A DNA stretch of 64,000 bases from Polytrichum commune (taxonomy: Eukaryota; Streptophyta; Polytrichopsida; Polytrichales; Polytrichaceae): positions 29,202,001-29,266,000 of the forward strand of contig OX485803.1 in NCBI GenBank assembly GCA_950295325.1, in the 5' to 3' direction. Both the position numbers and the translations under genes were made by a program. The notes beneath the pieces were generated by a model, which did not search any database, was not told where the DNA came from, and saw only the letters and a program-made list of their open reading frames with translations. This document shows positions 49,958 through 62,349 of this stretch, one piece after another (the first letter of the stretch is position 1; every line of letters starts with the position of its first letter).

Positions 49958-50559
49958 CCCTTCTACACACATTCATCACCACCCCTCATTAATTCATCCG
50001 CCGCTGAACAACAATCTCCAGAGCAATGCCATGATACATATGATGAGCAGCTGCACGCTACTTAAATAAGTTACACTGCGAAGAATGCCTGAAGGGTGTC
50101 GAAAGGAAAACTGAAATCACCCACTGCGAACTATTCACGTCATAGCCCGGGTTGGGTAGATGCCTGCCACTTGTAATTGTTGCACCTATGGATCGGCCGC
50201 CTGCCGGAGAGTTTCTTAGGAGGATCCAAAAGCATATGCTGAACCTTGGGTTGAGTATGGTTTGGCAGCATTTTTGAGGCTGGAAATTATGAAATTGGGT
50301 GCAGAAATTGGAATGTACGATGTACTCTGGCAATCCTTGCCTGTCGGACATCAAGCTAACTTATGCCGTTGTCGTCTTCTCCATCATCTCCTTCATTCTT
50401 CCTCCGAATCATTCCTCCACGAAAGGGCCCATACCGCCCCTCAATGTAATACTTGGGCTTCTGCCGGCCGTTTTGTGAGCCTAATAAGCGTATCCCTAAA
50501 TGCACATTTACTTAAGAGTTCTCCTTTGATTCAACAGCAGTTTTGGTATGTAGTTGAAT

Positions 50560-50660
50560 GTTTTTGCACACAATAATCTCCGCTTTGAGTCATTTATGGG
50601 TGCATGCTTGGAGTTGGTGTGGAGGTTTAAACAAAGAATATTCTTTGATTTTCATGCAAA
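50560..50660. mobile_element. MITE-like element, family A, copy 5 (fragment)
   Basis: GGTGCATGCTTGGAGTTGGT followed by GTGGAGGTTTAAACAAAGAA matches one arm of the family A elements. The central palindrome and other arm are absent. Confidence 0.55.
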
Positions 50661-51198
50661 GTTTGTATTAAAGTGACAACCATTGACTGGAGTCAACACC
50701 GTCACATGAGCTCCTAACATAACAAATAAGTAGTGTGGCTCCCCCTGCATAGGGGTTGCCCAAGAAGGGCAATGTGGATACAGTTACCAGCCAAAATCTA
50801 TGATTGCCCAGAGCGGTTGGGGGATCAAGTCCCAGTGTATTCCAAGGTGGCATGAGTGGCCGTTGTGCAGGGAGCCTCACCTTGGGCCAATTGTAGCAGT
50901 GCCACATGCGACTGTTGTTTTGAAGAGCATGCAACTTGCGCCTTGTTATAGAAATTACCACGGTGCTTTTGTTAGCGGTGTCATAGAAGTTGTCAACGGG
51001 AGAGGCTCTATGGGGCAGCTATATAAGTTAACCTTTTCTCTTCGACAATTCTTTCTCTTCCTCGTTGCACTTGTGGTAGAGGTCGCCTCCTCTAGTCAAA
51101 TGCGGAGGGTGTATACGGGGATGGCACCTAGGGCCCCAACTGTACTTGTCTACCTTCTTTTTTAAATGAAGTAACCCGTCAATTGGTGTTCGTTGAGA

Positions 51199-51234
<36 letters not shown>

Positions 51235-51250
51235 GTGTGTGTGTGTGTGT
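51199..51250. repeat. Microsatellite, (GTT)n then (GT)n
   Basis: About eleven GTT triplets followed by about nine GT units. Confidence 0.92.
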
Positions 51251-51599
51251 TTTAATTATTATTTTTTAGATTTTGAGCTTGATGTTTTTTCGCACCCCCT
51301 TACTAATCAATGATTTTCACAAAAGCATGACCACTTCCCACTTTAACATTTGTTTACACATTCCAATCATCTCCAAATTACACGGCTCATGTGTCTATGG
51401 GTAGGTGTCCATGTTGGCATGATATTTATAATCGTATTGATTACAAATGAATGAGTTGGGTGGGGTTAATGTAGGGAAGAAATCATCCATCAACCCAAAA
51501 TGGGTTGCTTGGAAAGTTAGGGTTGAGGTATGTGGCCTTATTATGGGCACTTCCAACTCCACATACAATTTTGATTGTTAATGTAAGTGGATCTTAAAT

Positions 51600-51965
51600 G
51601 GACACTTATCTTTGTGCCCCCACTTCTTGTAGGATATGAAACACAAAATTATTGTGAAATGATTAGCAAATTTAAGTTGTGCATGTGAGTCACTTTCCTC
51701 GTTATTTTTGGACCTTGTATGCCATATTATATTCATTTTCAAAGTAAAGATTCTATGATTTATTAAATTATCATATAGTCCACCCCCCCCCCAAAAAAAG
51801 AAGAAGAAGAAGAAGAAGAAGAAGAAATCGTGTTATTGTTGGATCTAGAATGGTTAACCATTTTTTTAACACACAGTCCAATCACTTTTCAACACATGTC
51901 ATTTTTGGTATCCATGCTTTGATTCACACCCAACCATACACCACTCGAATACATGTGTCCATTTA
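51600..51965 (-). repeat. Dispersed repeat, family B, copy 4 (inverted)
   Basis: Reverse-strand blocks GTGCCCCCACTTCTTG, GAAACACAAAATTATTG, AAATGATTAGCAAAT and TTTTTTAACACACAGTCCAA match family B inverted. The usual G-tract position is occupied by a C run at 51783-51793, then a (GAA)n run at 51799-51827. Confidence 0.55.
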
Positions 51966-52034
51966 AGACCAAACATTCAATTAGGCACATCTACCTTAGA
52001 TTGAACTAAAATTTGCCTCCTTGTTTGTGAATCA

Positions 52035-52315
52035 CATGAATTTATAATTTTGAGTTTCAGAATTGGAGTTGACATGCAAAAGATACACAAAGCGAAGGTG
52101 AAAGTGAACATACTTTTTCTTCTTTGAATGATCTTAGTCGCGTTGACTACCTATTCAACCAACAATGTTGTCTACATTCTAATACACAATCCAATTTCAT
52201 GATAATACGTGACTTTCTAGAGTATGTTCCTAAGTACAAGACATTTCACACATTAAGAAGAGTGACCACATAAGGACCACATACATACCTTAATCATGCA
52301 TTAGTCACCACTTTG
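52035..52315. repeat. Dispersed repeat, family C, copy 2
   Basis: Matches 2655-2960 in the same orientation, including TTCAGAATTGGAGTTGACAT and ATTAAGAAGAGTGACCACAT. Confidence 0.5.
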
Positions 52316-52369
52316 CAATAAGTAAGGTAAGTGGGCATAAAACAAACATCTTTTTATATTTCTTTCACT

Positions 52370-52640
52370 CCTCCTAGGTTATCAAACACGTGGATAACAC
52401 AAGACGATTACCAAATCCAAATCAAAGTCACAACCATTTCCTCGTCATAATTGGGGCTTACATGAATATCGAATTCAATGTCAAAGTCAAAAAATATAAC
52501 TCCTCCAATATAATCATATAAGTGGCCTTCAAGTGTGTTGACTGTTGATCCTATAATGGTTTATGAACATTGGAGCATGTAGGCAACACATGTCTTTTGA
52601 TGTTTGTCCTTAAATCCACATCTAGTGAGTAGGACATCAC
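52370..52640 (-). repeat. Dispersed repeat, family B, copy 5 (inverted)
   Basis: Reads CTCCTAGGTTATCAAACACG, GATTACCAAATCCAAATCA, ACAACCATTTCCTCGTCATA and ACATGAATATCGAATTCAAT, the reverse complement of the right half of family B copies near 10 and 28 kb. Confidence 0.6.
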
Positions 52641-52844
52641 TTGAATATAGGTGTACAATCATGATAAGTCACGGAATCAAGCCTCTATCCTCACCTCCTT
52701 TTGAGATGTTTTTAAGGTACCCTAGATACTTAGCTAGTGTCACTCATTCTAGTGAAATTCTTGTGTAAGGTAGACATGTTAAGAATGGTTACTTTTTTTC
52801 TTTTTCTTTCTTGTCTTTTTTTCCCCCAACTGCCCGGCTTTGCC

Positions 52845-52990
52845 TAGGATACAAACCACGTGATTAATACTAGTTGATTATCAGATTCACATCAACATTG
52901 TAGCCATTTTCCTTATGATTTTTCCAGCTTGTATGAATACCTTATTCGTTAGCAAAGTGAATATATTTTTTAGCTTTCTTTAATGATCAT
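52845..52990 (-). repeat. Dispersed repeat, family B, copy 6 (inverted fragment)
   Basis: CCTAGGATACAAACCACGTG, GATTATCAGATTCACATCAA, AGCCATTTTCCTTATGAT and TATGAATACCTTATTCG match the inverted family B right half. Confidence 0.5.
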
Positions 52991-53034
52991 ATATGCCTTC
53001 GTTTGTTATTAAGTTAGGTCCGAGATGATCTTAA

Positions 53035-53235
53035 ACTATTGGGTGATAGTGGAGAGATACTCATTTCTGAATGGAGTGGTTGGCGGTTCGATTCCCGTTG
53101 TGAAATCTTCTATGTACTTGACGGAAAAAAAAACTAACTAGGTGGGTAGGAAGCCAGGAGCCCGCCTACTACAAGCTATGCAGTAAATCCCACCCTGCAC
53201 CAAGAGGATTCTTGAGCAGGGTAGGGCCACACATG
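53035..53235 (+). mobile_element. tRNA-derived SINE candidate
   Basis: GGTTCGATTCC at 53085-53095 is a near-perfect RNA polymerase III B box. About 35 bases upstream GATAGTGGAGAGATACTC could be a weak A box. A stretch of nine A follows at about 53125-53134, and then a body with little T. This fits a degenerate tRNA-like head. No clear target duplication was found. Confidence 0.35.
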
Positions 53236-54883
53236 CTCAAATTCACGTTGAATTGCCCGACGTTGGTTATTTATATTTATATTTATTTAATTAGGTTATT
53301 GAGTTGAATCACAACACATGACTTGAATTGTACGGGTGAATCCTCTAATAGAACTACAAATGCAGAGATAATTATGATGATATCAAAACAAATGTTTTGA
53401 TGACATCTTCACTATTGATCATTTGATTGCATGAGTTTAACATTCAAACTTATTTTTCTTCATTTTTCATTATTCTTCAATAACACAACATACTAATAAC
53501 AATTCCAAATCTCCCATGACATGATTTTTTTGCAAGTGTATTGACAAATCTGCCCATAGAATAGAGTGGAACACAAATCCTTCCCCCAACTTATGTTGTT
53601 TATTGCACCATGATTAACTCCATAGAAGTTAACAAGTTATTGAGCAAGTAGTCCGATCTCTTTTAAACACACGTTTATTCAATGTCCTCTTGTTGCATGG
53701 TATCACCTTGTTTACATTGATGAGTGCAACTAGGTTGCCCCACTCTAATTTGAGGAGGTATGTACTATTTATGTGCATGTTGCCATCTGTTTCAGTTTGG
53801 AGAGAATTGTAACCCCTTTACTGAGTGTATGTATTTGTTTTGGGAGTTTCTATTAGTGTCATTTTGTAATTTCTCCCTAGCTCCCATTATCCCCTCCCTC
53901 CCATTGTCCTTGGCTCTCATTCTCTCCCTCAAATCTTTCCCTCAATTCGTTTTGTTCGTTCAACTTTGTAAAATACCATACTGGATTTAAAAAAAATAAA
54001 AATAAAACCTATGAAATAAATTTACAAATGTTATCATGGATGAATGTAGTTTGGCTGAAAGCCATGCCAACTATTAAAACAAAGTTGGTATAATCTTCCG
54101 CATCCTAACATTTGTCAAATGTTGTCACAGATGATTGAAATTTTGTATGTAATTCAATGACTTAGCAAGTGACAATAATTGCAACATTGTAAATCAATGA
54201 TGTCCTAAATTGTATACAAGGAACGACAAACAATGTTAGGTCTACATCTAGTGTTGGTGACACTACACGAGTGGTTTGCAATGAGGGCCACTCCACACAC
54301 GAGACTGAAAGCCCATGACCATTGCACTTCAAGCACTCTCATTGGTGGAAAAGGCGGAGCCGGTCCAAGTTCGTTTCACACTACGCTTGAGGGACCAACG
54401 GAGTATATGAATGCAAGATGGATGTAAAGTCTACATGGATTCCTACATGGCATCGAATGGATCATGTTTCATGGTCACTTGGACTATTTTCAAAAATCAC
54501 TTCTTGGAGGTAGGCCTAACACAGAACCAGGAGACCATGGCACTTTGAATGCTCACAACCGTTGATTTATTCTATCTTATCATGTGTAAGGACCCGCATG
54601 AATAGAAATTCATTGAAATAGCTTTTGGTTGAGGGCCCGGTCACATATGGCTTTACACTACACTTGAGGATCCGTGCCCACACTACATGATTTTGGAGGT
54701 GTGTTGGGACGGCCTTTGGACACGTTCTTTTGGGCTCTCACAATTTCTTCATGGTCATGGCTCTTGGCTCATGTGTGAAGTGGCCCTGAGCATTGAGGGA
54801 ATTGGTGACACTGAATACAATATTTAGATATTTAATGTAGAAGAGGTGGAGATACTATACAATACATTTTACATTACTAAGAT

Positions 54884-56626
54884 ATGGTTACTTTAGCGAC
54901 ACAGTGGACGACGGAGGCAAATGGGCCATTTACAGCGTCGTGCAGAGTGGGTTTTGAGGAGCGCCAGCGGCGAAGGCCTGCGACCAATCCAACGACGCAA
55001 CACCTATCCAAAACTGTTTTTTTAAACGCGTTGGACGTCAACAGCTTTCGTCCATTTATGCTAAAACGGATGAATAAGTCTCGTCATCCATCCGGATTCC
55101 TATTCCCGCTCACATCCGAAGCTTCTGAGCTGATTCGCTCCTCCGGCCGGGGCCAGAGGCTTCGCTTTTCTCTTCTCGGCCTTATTACGCAGGGTGTTGT
55201 TGTCAGAGAAGAGATTGCCTGACGGAGGTGGTCATAGATGATGAGCTCCGATTCTCACAAGATCATACGGATTGCCTGCGGAGCCTGGTCATTGCAAGTG
55301 TCAGAGGTTTCCTAAGGTCACCGCATTTGACATAGGTTTAAGTTGTACGTGTTGCTTGAGGCATCTACGTACGTAGTGGTCAACCTATCACCCGTCGATG
55401 ATTCGCTTCCATCCTCATCACAAGATCAGACAGATGAAGTGGATTTCCTGTGATTCTTGATTGCAAGTGTCGGAGGTTTGCTACAGGGACACCAAAGCTC
55501 CATAGTTTGTAGTGATTATAGTGTTTTAAGTATTTGGCAGTAGGTTTAACTAGTGCGCATAAGGTGGCCATTGCCACGGGACATGTATTTAAATTTCTGC
55601 AAGATTTTGTGTGGAATGGCGTTGGATTTTGGCCTTAAGTATTAGAATTCTGCTTGAATTTTTTAGACAAAAAGCTTCATGTGTTGCCCGCATCTGACAT
55701 AGGTTCAAGCAGTGCATATTGCTTGAGGAATCGTCGAAGATTTGCTTCAATTCTCATCACAAGTTTAACTAGATGACGTGGATTATTGCTTGCGGATCCT
55801 AATTATCGTCAGGGTCAGAGGCCTGCTTCAGGGAGACAAAAGCTTCACAGTACCTAGGTAGTGACCGCATTTTGGCAATCTAAGTTTAGTGCTCATTAGG
55901 TGGCGATTGCTACCGAAAATTAAGTGTGTTTCGATCCTCGAAAGAGTAACTGGAGTGGCGCTGGATGCCGATCTTAGTAGGTGTTAGAAGTCTTCTATCT
56001 ACATTGCTCGAAATCTTGTCTGCCTGAAATTTTGCAACAGGTATCTAAAAGCTACTGAATGAGAAGTCTGAGGCGCGGCAATTGATCTGGAGAGGAGGTT
56101 TCTTTGACTGCAAGTGTCAGAGGTTTGCTACTTGGAGACAGGAAGCTTCATATATTGACCGCATTTGGCATTAGGTGTAGTGCGTAGTGCATGACAAAGG
56201 TGGCCATCGCCACCGGAAATGTGTTTCGACGGTGACAAAATTTAAGTGGGCTGGCGTTGGATTCTGATCTTAGGTGCTAGAAGCCCACTACATTGCTCAA
56301 CATCTTCGTGCTACCGCTGTCTGCCTCAAATTCTGCAATAGGTGTAAAAAGAGCGTGATGATGTTAGCGCACAGCTTATCTGTGATTTTGATCGCAGCTT
56401 AGTGAAACGTCTCAGGCGCGGCAATTGATCTGGAGAGAGTTTCTTTGAAGGTAATCACAACATATGTCTGACTAGAGTTGCTCTAATACACCAGTATTCA
56501 GTAGATTTCGACTCTCTGGCTTCGTGAAGGCTACGGGCTCGCTTATGACTGGTTAACGATTTGAAGTACGCATCTTTCTCAACGTATGTAGTAGAAAATT
56601 GTAATTAGATGATTCTAAAATTGCAG
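54884..56626 (+). promoter_or_regulatory. Upstream region of the RINGv gene with degenerate tandem repeats
   Basis: From about 55285 to 56460 a unit of roughly 320 bases recurs in a first partial and three fuller copies. Markers are GCAAGTGTCAGAGGTTTGCT (55290, 55463, 56108, diverged near 55805), AAGGTGGCCATYGCCAC (55562, 56203) and GGCGTTGGATT (55620, 56252, diverged near 55960). GGCGCGGCAATTGATCTGGA occurs at 56073 and 56413. Position and composition suggest leader or promoter DNA. A 112-codon frame at 54884-55222 (+) is Arg-rich and unrecognised. Confidence 0.5.
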
Positions 56627-59600
56627 GTATGCTAAGTCCAGCTCTCGAACAAAGTTGGTTTCAACAGTCAATCAAGGGGATGGAATTGTCCAACCTACTG
56701 TCAAGGCCAAGCTCCAAGATCATAAACTGATGGTATCACAACATTCCTTTGTGGACGGGGTAGAGGGCGCCGACAGAAAGCAGATGCAGGATGGAGCTAC
56801 ACCTAGCTCATCTTCCTCTGAGGTTTGTATAACTTCCATTTCCTGCCGTTTTTTGTTGGAATTTATACTATAAGGTAGACGTGTGTTATTTGGATACTTT
56901 TCTCTCTGCACCCACTTCTCGGACGATATGAAACACGCAATTAGTGCGAGATGATTAGCTATTCCATATCGTCCCTGGATGAATATCTTATTCATTGTCA
57001 AAGTGAAGATCTCGTGCTCATTAAGTGGTCATACAGGTCCCCCAATTATGTTGATCACTGAGCAAATCACGTTGACTATTGAGCGTAGTCCAATCTCTTT
57101 CAAACACATAATTTTGGTGTCCCTTCTGAGATCCACACCTAATCACATACGACTCAAATATAGGTGTCCAGATTATTGCTGTGTCGGGAATGATGCAGCC
57201 TTTTGTGATATTATATGCAATGATATCATTTCACGTGATCAACCTCTCACAGATCCTTTCAACAAGGTTATTAGTGTAGTGACTGTTTCTTAAACGACAT
57301 AAGATGGTGAGAAGAGATACCACGTGTTTTAGTTGTCTTGCACGAGCCATGGTGGAGAATTGAAAGTGCATGGAATCCTCAAATAACTGAGTATTACGGC
57401 TGTCGCAATTATTGACAATGTTCGGACGTTCAAAAGATTGATTGAGATACCAAATATTGTTCAAGTAATAAAACTGAAGGCTGCAAGATTAGTCGAGAGT
57501 TTATCTTACGTGAATTTTTGGTGAGACCATATCCAGACTTTGTTCATTGAATAGCATCCGGCTGCATTTATTTAAATGCCATTCTGGTACATGGCAGCAC
57601 GTGGATGCAAGGCTCTATAAGAGGTTATTAGTAAGGGATTCAATCGTGTAAAATTTCATATGACTATGCAGCTACTATCATCTACATTTGGTGCGCACAT
57701 ATTGAGATTTTGCATTTCTGATCAGGAATATAAACTCATGAGAGTGCCAAGAAGGCACTTTTTAAATAAAAGTGCCTCAACATTGTGTTACAGGGGCAGA
57801 TCGACTTCCTTCCTCCATTTTTCCATCCTGTATTCTCGTAATTTGGCTGTTAATTTGTCTCTCTTACACACGTAGTGGAACCAGTTGTTGCAGGTTCTAT
57901 AGCCGCTAACTAATTTTCGGTTTATTATGTGAATATTGTTTCTCAGGGGAAACATAAGACAGAGAGGCGCCCTAACCTAACGTGGTTACAAATTCCACCT
58001 CGAAGTGAGGATGTCACTGAACCGAACAGTAGCTCGAGCTTGCTCCCACCTTTATCTGGCGCCAAAGTTGGGAGAAATGGTCTCCCTCCCGGGGTTCTTG
58101 CTCGACATGGATTGCGGTCAAGAGCTTCTACGGACAAGTTGAATTTGCTAACTTCTCCTACTCCAACTGGAACTTTGAAAGGACCCCCAGACTCTTCTCT
58201 TCCCCATAGCGGCTCTTCTGTTCAATTGTATGCAAAGAGGACTTCTTCATTGCCGATACGGAAAAATGGGGAGAGCTTGGTGAGCCCAGACTCTAGTCAA
58301 GGCCATGGCCAATTCATGGATGTAGATCCGTATTGTGAGGTAGTTTTTTCACATTCTCTATTTCTTTTTGGTTTTGATTGGTTTGCCGCTTTCAGTTGCC
58401 AATGAATTTGTTTATCACTTCGCAACATGTTTCAATGAATACTTCGCCTCCAAACCATGCGTTGAGGATAATGGAAGCATCTCTGGTCATCTTAATTGTG
58501 TCCATTATACATGAAATTTGCCACCAAATGGCCGCGTTGGTTGGTGTCGCATGCCTGCCTACTTGAACATCACCTGTAATGGGCCTGGAAGTTAATGCTT
58601 ACAGACCAGAGTGATAGTTAATAAGTGGTGGCGCCGGAGTTGCTGAGGCAGACAGGGAAGAGGCTTCAACTTGCAGTATTCAATTTGTTACAATTAAGTG
58701 TAATGAGTTTTTAACAGTACTAGGTGTTTGACAAGCGTAATTGCTGATTAATTATCCAAGGTTGTTGGCAAGTTGTCACTGCCATGCATGGTGAAGGTTC
58801 TTGATCTTTTCTTTTTGCCAGGTATGAAGTGTTGATTTGTATTATGAATTATCAATCAATTCCTTGTTGTGGATTAGACCAGGTCAAATATTGAGGGGGA
58901 GTCTGGGAATAACTGCTTTGAATATTTGGCAACTCTTAGATACCCCAATCCACAAGTATAGCCACTCAGAACATTGTCAAGAAGTATAGACAGAAGATCC
59001 TGAATTGATTAAGAAATTCGGATTTGTTTTGTGTTGCAGTCTGGACACGAAAAAATTGGTATCGTACGATCATTCTCCACACCTGTGCATGTCAACAAGC
59101 TTAATAGCCTTCGCAGGGCTGGCTCAGGAAGCAAGGGCTTTTTTCTACTTAGATCAGCCAGTCCGCGGGCTCTCGCACAGGAGGCACCTGCAGAAAAAAG
59201 ACTGCATGATATCAGCAGCCATCAAAGCACACCAGAATCATCACAGTTAGATGTTGAGAGAGGTGAGCATGTTCTTGACCTTGTTTCCAACTTTCATAGA
59301 GTCAGAACTTAATCGTCCTCTTTAAACGTACTTTATAATTGAGGAGTCAGTGTATACTTGTGTTGTATATTGTGTCCGTTGTATTCAAGACTGTTTAAGT
59401 TCTGGATGTTTGCTCTGATTTGAGCAATTCTTGAATGAGTAAAAAATTCAACGTGTCTTTGCAGGGTCAGGATCCACCAAGGGAGAGTCGGATGAAGCAA
59501 TACCTGAAGAGGAAGCAGTTTGCAGGATCTGTATGGATGCCCTTACGGAGGAATATGGAGAGACTTTGAAGATGGAATGTAGCTGTCGTGGAGAACTTGC

Positions 59601-61322
59601 TTTGGCACATAAAGAATGTGCAGTAAAGTGGTTTGGTATTAAAGGCGACCGCATGTGCGATGTGTGTGGCCAGGAGGTTAGCAACATCCCCGTTACAGTC
59701 GTGCGATTGCCTGAGACGATCAATGTTGCACGGGCTACAGACACACTGAGTGCAAACAGGTATATATTGTAGCTTTCTCATTTTCTGTCCTCGAAACTTC
59801 TGCCTTTTGAGGTCTTCAACAATTCCAATTTAACTTGCACCCTACATGTTACTGTCTTTCCAAGATCAGGATGCTAGAAAATCTGCAAGTTGTAGATTCT
59901 TCAACATTGAATCATGTGTTGTAGGATGTGTCACTGGTTTACTGCATGCAATGCATAATAGACGGATCAATGATTACTGTCACTTCTCATCATTCTTGGA
60001 AAGGTTGCAGTGAAGGTGGATGTGTAGATTGCATTCTTATTCCGCTCTTTATGTGGTTTGGGTTTTGAAGAGGGGTTATGTGGCAGGATATTCCTGTCTT
60101 GGCAATGCTAAGCATGCTGGCCTATTTTTGCTTCCTTGAGCAACTGCTGGTATGTTGAAATCCTCAAGCTTTTTTTGCATCAGCCTATTCACAGAAATTC
60201 CTGCATCTTCATGTAGAAGAGTCTCCATTTAAGCCGTACCTTTATGTCGTTTTCTTTCAGAATTTGATATCCTCATGTTTTTCCCTCCAGGCCGCGCAGA
60301 TGGGATCTGGAGCTCTGGCGGTTGCGCTTCCGTTTTCAATTATCATTGGTCTTCTTGCTTCAATTACAAGCCTTGCCCTTGGTAGGGATCCTGATCATCT
60401 CTTTATGTCATACCTATGTGTATCCCATTTTTTCTCTTTGGCTTCTTTGAAGTAGAAGTTTCTCAGTTGTTTTGTCCTGTGATTGCATACTGTTGTCCTC
60501 ACTACTCATTCAGTGGCACCCCGTTTTACTATGGAAATTCCAAAGGCATGTGCGTGCAGATTGCGATGCAGTGGTTATGTTCAAATTACCTGTAAAGTGT
60601 CGCACTAAATTTGTAATGGTGTTCTCCAGTGAGCAGGCGCTACATTTGGTTGTACGCTGGCATCCAATTTGCACTTGTTGCATTCTTCGCTTATGTATAT
60701 TACAACATTGTGAGTCATCTTGCCGTCTTATTTTTACAGCCACTTAACAATGATCAGTTATTCTTGCTATTCCTTTTGGGGTTATTTGACCAGCTCTCTT
60801 GAACACTATTGATGTGAAGACTATTCAAACTATCTGTCAAACTTCGGCGTTAGTTTTCAAACGGGACATGAAAGCTTCATAGTATTTTTTCAGCCCGTGT
60901 CCTTAGAAACGAGCATATGATCTTATCAAAGTTTGAAATTTGAGCTAATGTAAATATTCATCCTTGTGATTCATAAACAGACACGGTTGGAGGCAGTGTT
61001 GGCGGTCCTACTGGCTGCCTTTTCAGGTTTTGGGATATCAATGACAACGAATGCTCTCATTCTGGAGTACTTGCATTGGAGACTCTGCTTGACCGATCGA
61101 CGTGCCCTTTCCAATTTGTCAATCACTGATGAATTAAGTCAACAAGAACCAGACCTTGAGCTTGTTGACTCATCAACCTCTGGAGGGTTCAGAAATCCAA
61201 CCACACCATCAAACGTGGATATTGAAAGTGGACCCGCAACTGGTAGCAGTCGAACACCTTCTAGTATTCCTCTTCTGAGCACCAACCCTCGGAGTTACAT
61301 TGATCGCACACAAACATCATAG
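56627..61322 (+). CDS. RINGv (MARCH-type) transmembrane E3 ubiquitin ligase
   Basis: Eight exons join in phase to about 565 residues: 56627-56822, 57947-58339, 59040-59262, 59465-59759, 60071-60149, 60291-60381, 60630-60709, 60981-61322 (stop TAG). The first listed exon starts inside a codon after TTGCAG, so a 5' exon carrying the start codon is missing; the first in-frame ATG inside it is near 56729. The N-terminal half is Ser/Pro-rich and probably unstructured. Exon 59465-59759 encodes the C4HC3 RINGv finger: [28 protein letters not shown] and CDVCGQEV. Four hydrophobic segments follow ([64 protein letters not shown]), then a Ser/Thr-rich tail. Plant relatives with the same [10 protein letters not shown] finger and membrane tail are predicted endomembrane ubiquitin ligases. 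Targets are unknown. Confidence 0.9.
56885..57175 (-). repeat. Dispersed repeat, family B, copy 7 (inverted, intronic)
   Basis: GAAACACGCAATTAGTGCGA, GATGATTAGCTATTCC, GAATATCTTATTCATTGTCA, AAAGTGAAGATC, GGTCCCCCAATTATGTTGAT and TAGTCCAATCTCTTTCAAAC are the reverse complement of family B in order. Lies in the RINGv gene intron 56823-57946. Confidence 0.65.
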
Positions 61323-62349
61323 TCACTGTGGTTTGTGGCTCTTGACAAGGCCTCTCCTTGTTTGTGACTGTAACCAGCGTGAGTGTCATTTTATTATATC
61401 ACTTCTGGCTTTGCATGGCATCTTGATGTCCAAGATGAGCTTGTTGTACTTCAAGCTGTAGTTGGGATATATCCAGATGGACGTGATCGAAACTGGTGTT
61501 TCATGGAAGGGTTGAATTTCAACTTCAACTTGTATTCCATTAAAACCACAAGCTGGAGCTTCAACTTTCAGAAGGATATCGAGTTATGATTATCCTCGTG
61601 CTCATTATGCGGCAAGATGCATCGCATGTTACTGATGGAGCTGGTATTTTCTTTATCTCTTCCCCGAGAGCAGTGTTTACTGACACTAAGGGTCAAACAA
61701 AATCTCTACATCCATATTAAGCTCATAATATCTGGAGATTGCTTGGGAGGTCTTCTACATTCAGTGAGATTATTAAGAGGCTTTCAAGCCGACACCAAAT
61801 ATAAAGGATAAAAATTAGGAGGATGTAGGTAGGGTTGCTTATTAGACTTTGATACTTTGTAGTCTGTTAACACCTACTTCCACATGACAAATGCACATGT
61901 CTTCATTATTTATTATTACTCAGCTGGAGTGGGTATTCTAAAATGAGTGTAGCTAACTTGAACTGATCAATACCCTAACCATCTTCTACTCAGACGCCAT
62001 CAATTTGGTTCAGAGTACCGATCATAGAGGGGTTCAATTCTCTCTTACCGTTTCTTCTTGCTCCCTTTTGTGGGATCAGACAGCGTACAGAAACTCGGAG
62101 CGAATTTGGAGTGACCCTTTTGATGTTATCACCACCCTATAGTAGATAACCCAATCAGGTTGCTTTTCATACAATACACTACCCGGATGAATTTAAACCG
62201 TTTGATTCTGCACCAAAGACGGTAAACTCTCGCCGGAGACCTTCCGTGCTAACATGGAAGATCCACCCTCCTGCAATTTCTATTTATATACGGCTAGCGG
62301 AATTCAAGTCATTTGAGTTGTTCGAGTGATTGGAGTAATTTGTTGATCT
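61323..62349. other. Intergenic region downstream of the RINGv gene
   Basis: About 1 kb, presumably including the RINGv 3' untranslated region. No coding exon or clear repeat is supported. A 68-codon frame at 61383-61589 has no similarity that I recognise. Confidence 0.55.

Larger units (their letters stand above)
49958..54880. other. Repeat-rich intergenic region
   Basis: About 5 kb with no supported exon. It holds a partial MITE copy, two microsatellites, several inverted copies of dispersed family B, one copy of family C and a SINE candidate, each listed separately. A 121-codon frame at 50800-51165 (+) and one on the other strand at 50668-50961 match nothing I know. Confidence 0.6.

Noticed and set aside
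50800-51165. 121-codon frame overlapping a 97-codon frame on the other strand
   Set aside because: Neither strand has known motifs, and the region is flanked by repeats.
53035-53110. tRNA gene
   Set aside because: A B box is present, but the acceptor stem and anticodon arm do not fold into a tRNA.
54884-55222. 112-codon Arg-rich frame upstream of the RINGv gene
   Set aside because: No similarity recognised, and the first RINGv exon cannot be joined to it with confidence. It is more likely leader or promoter DNA.
57929-58405. 158-codon frame as a separate gene
   Set aside because: It is the RINGv exon 57947-58339 read through both splice sites.
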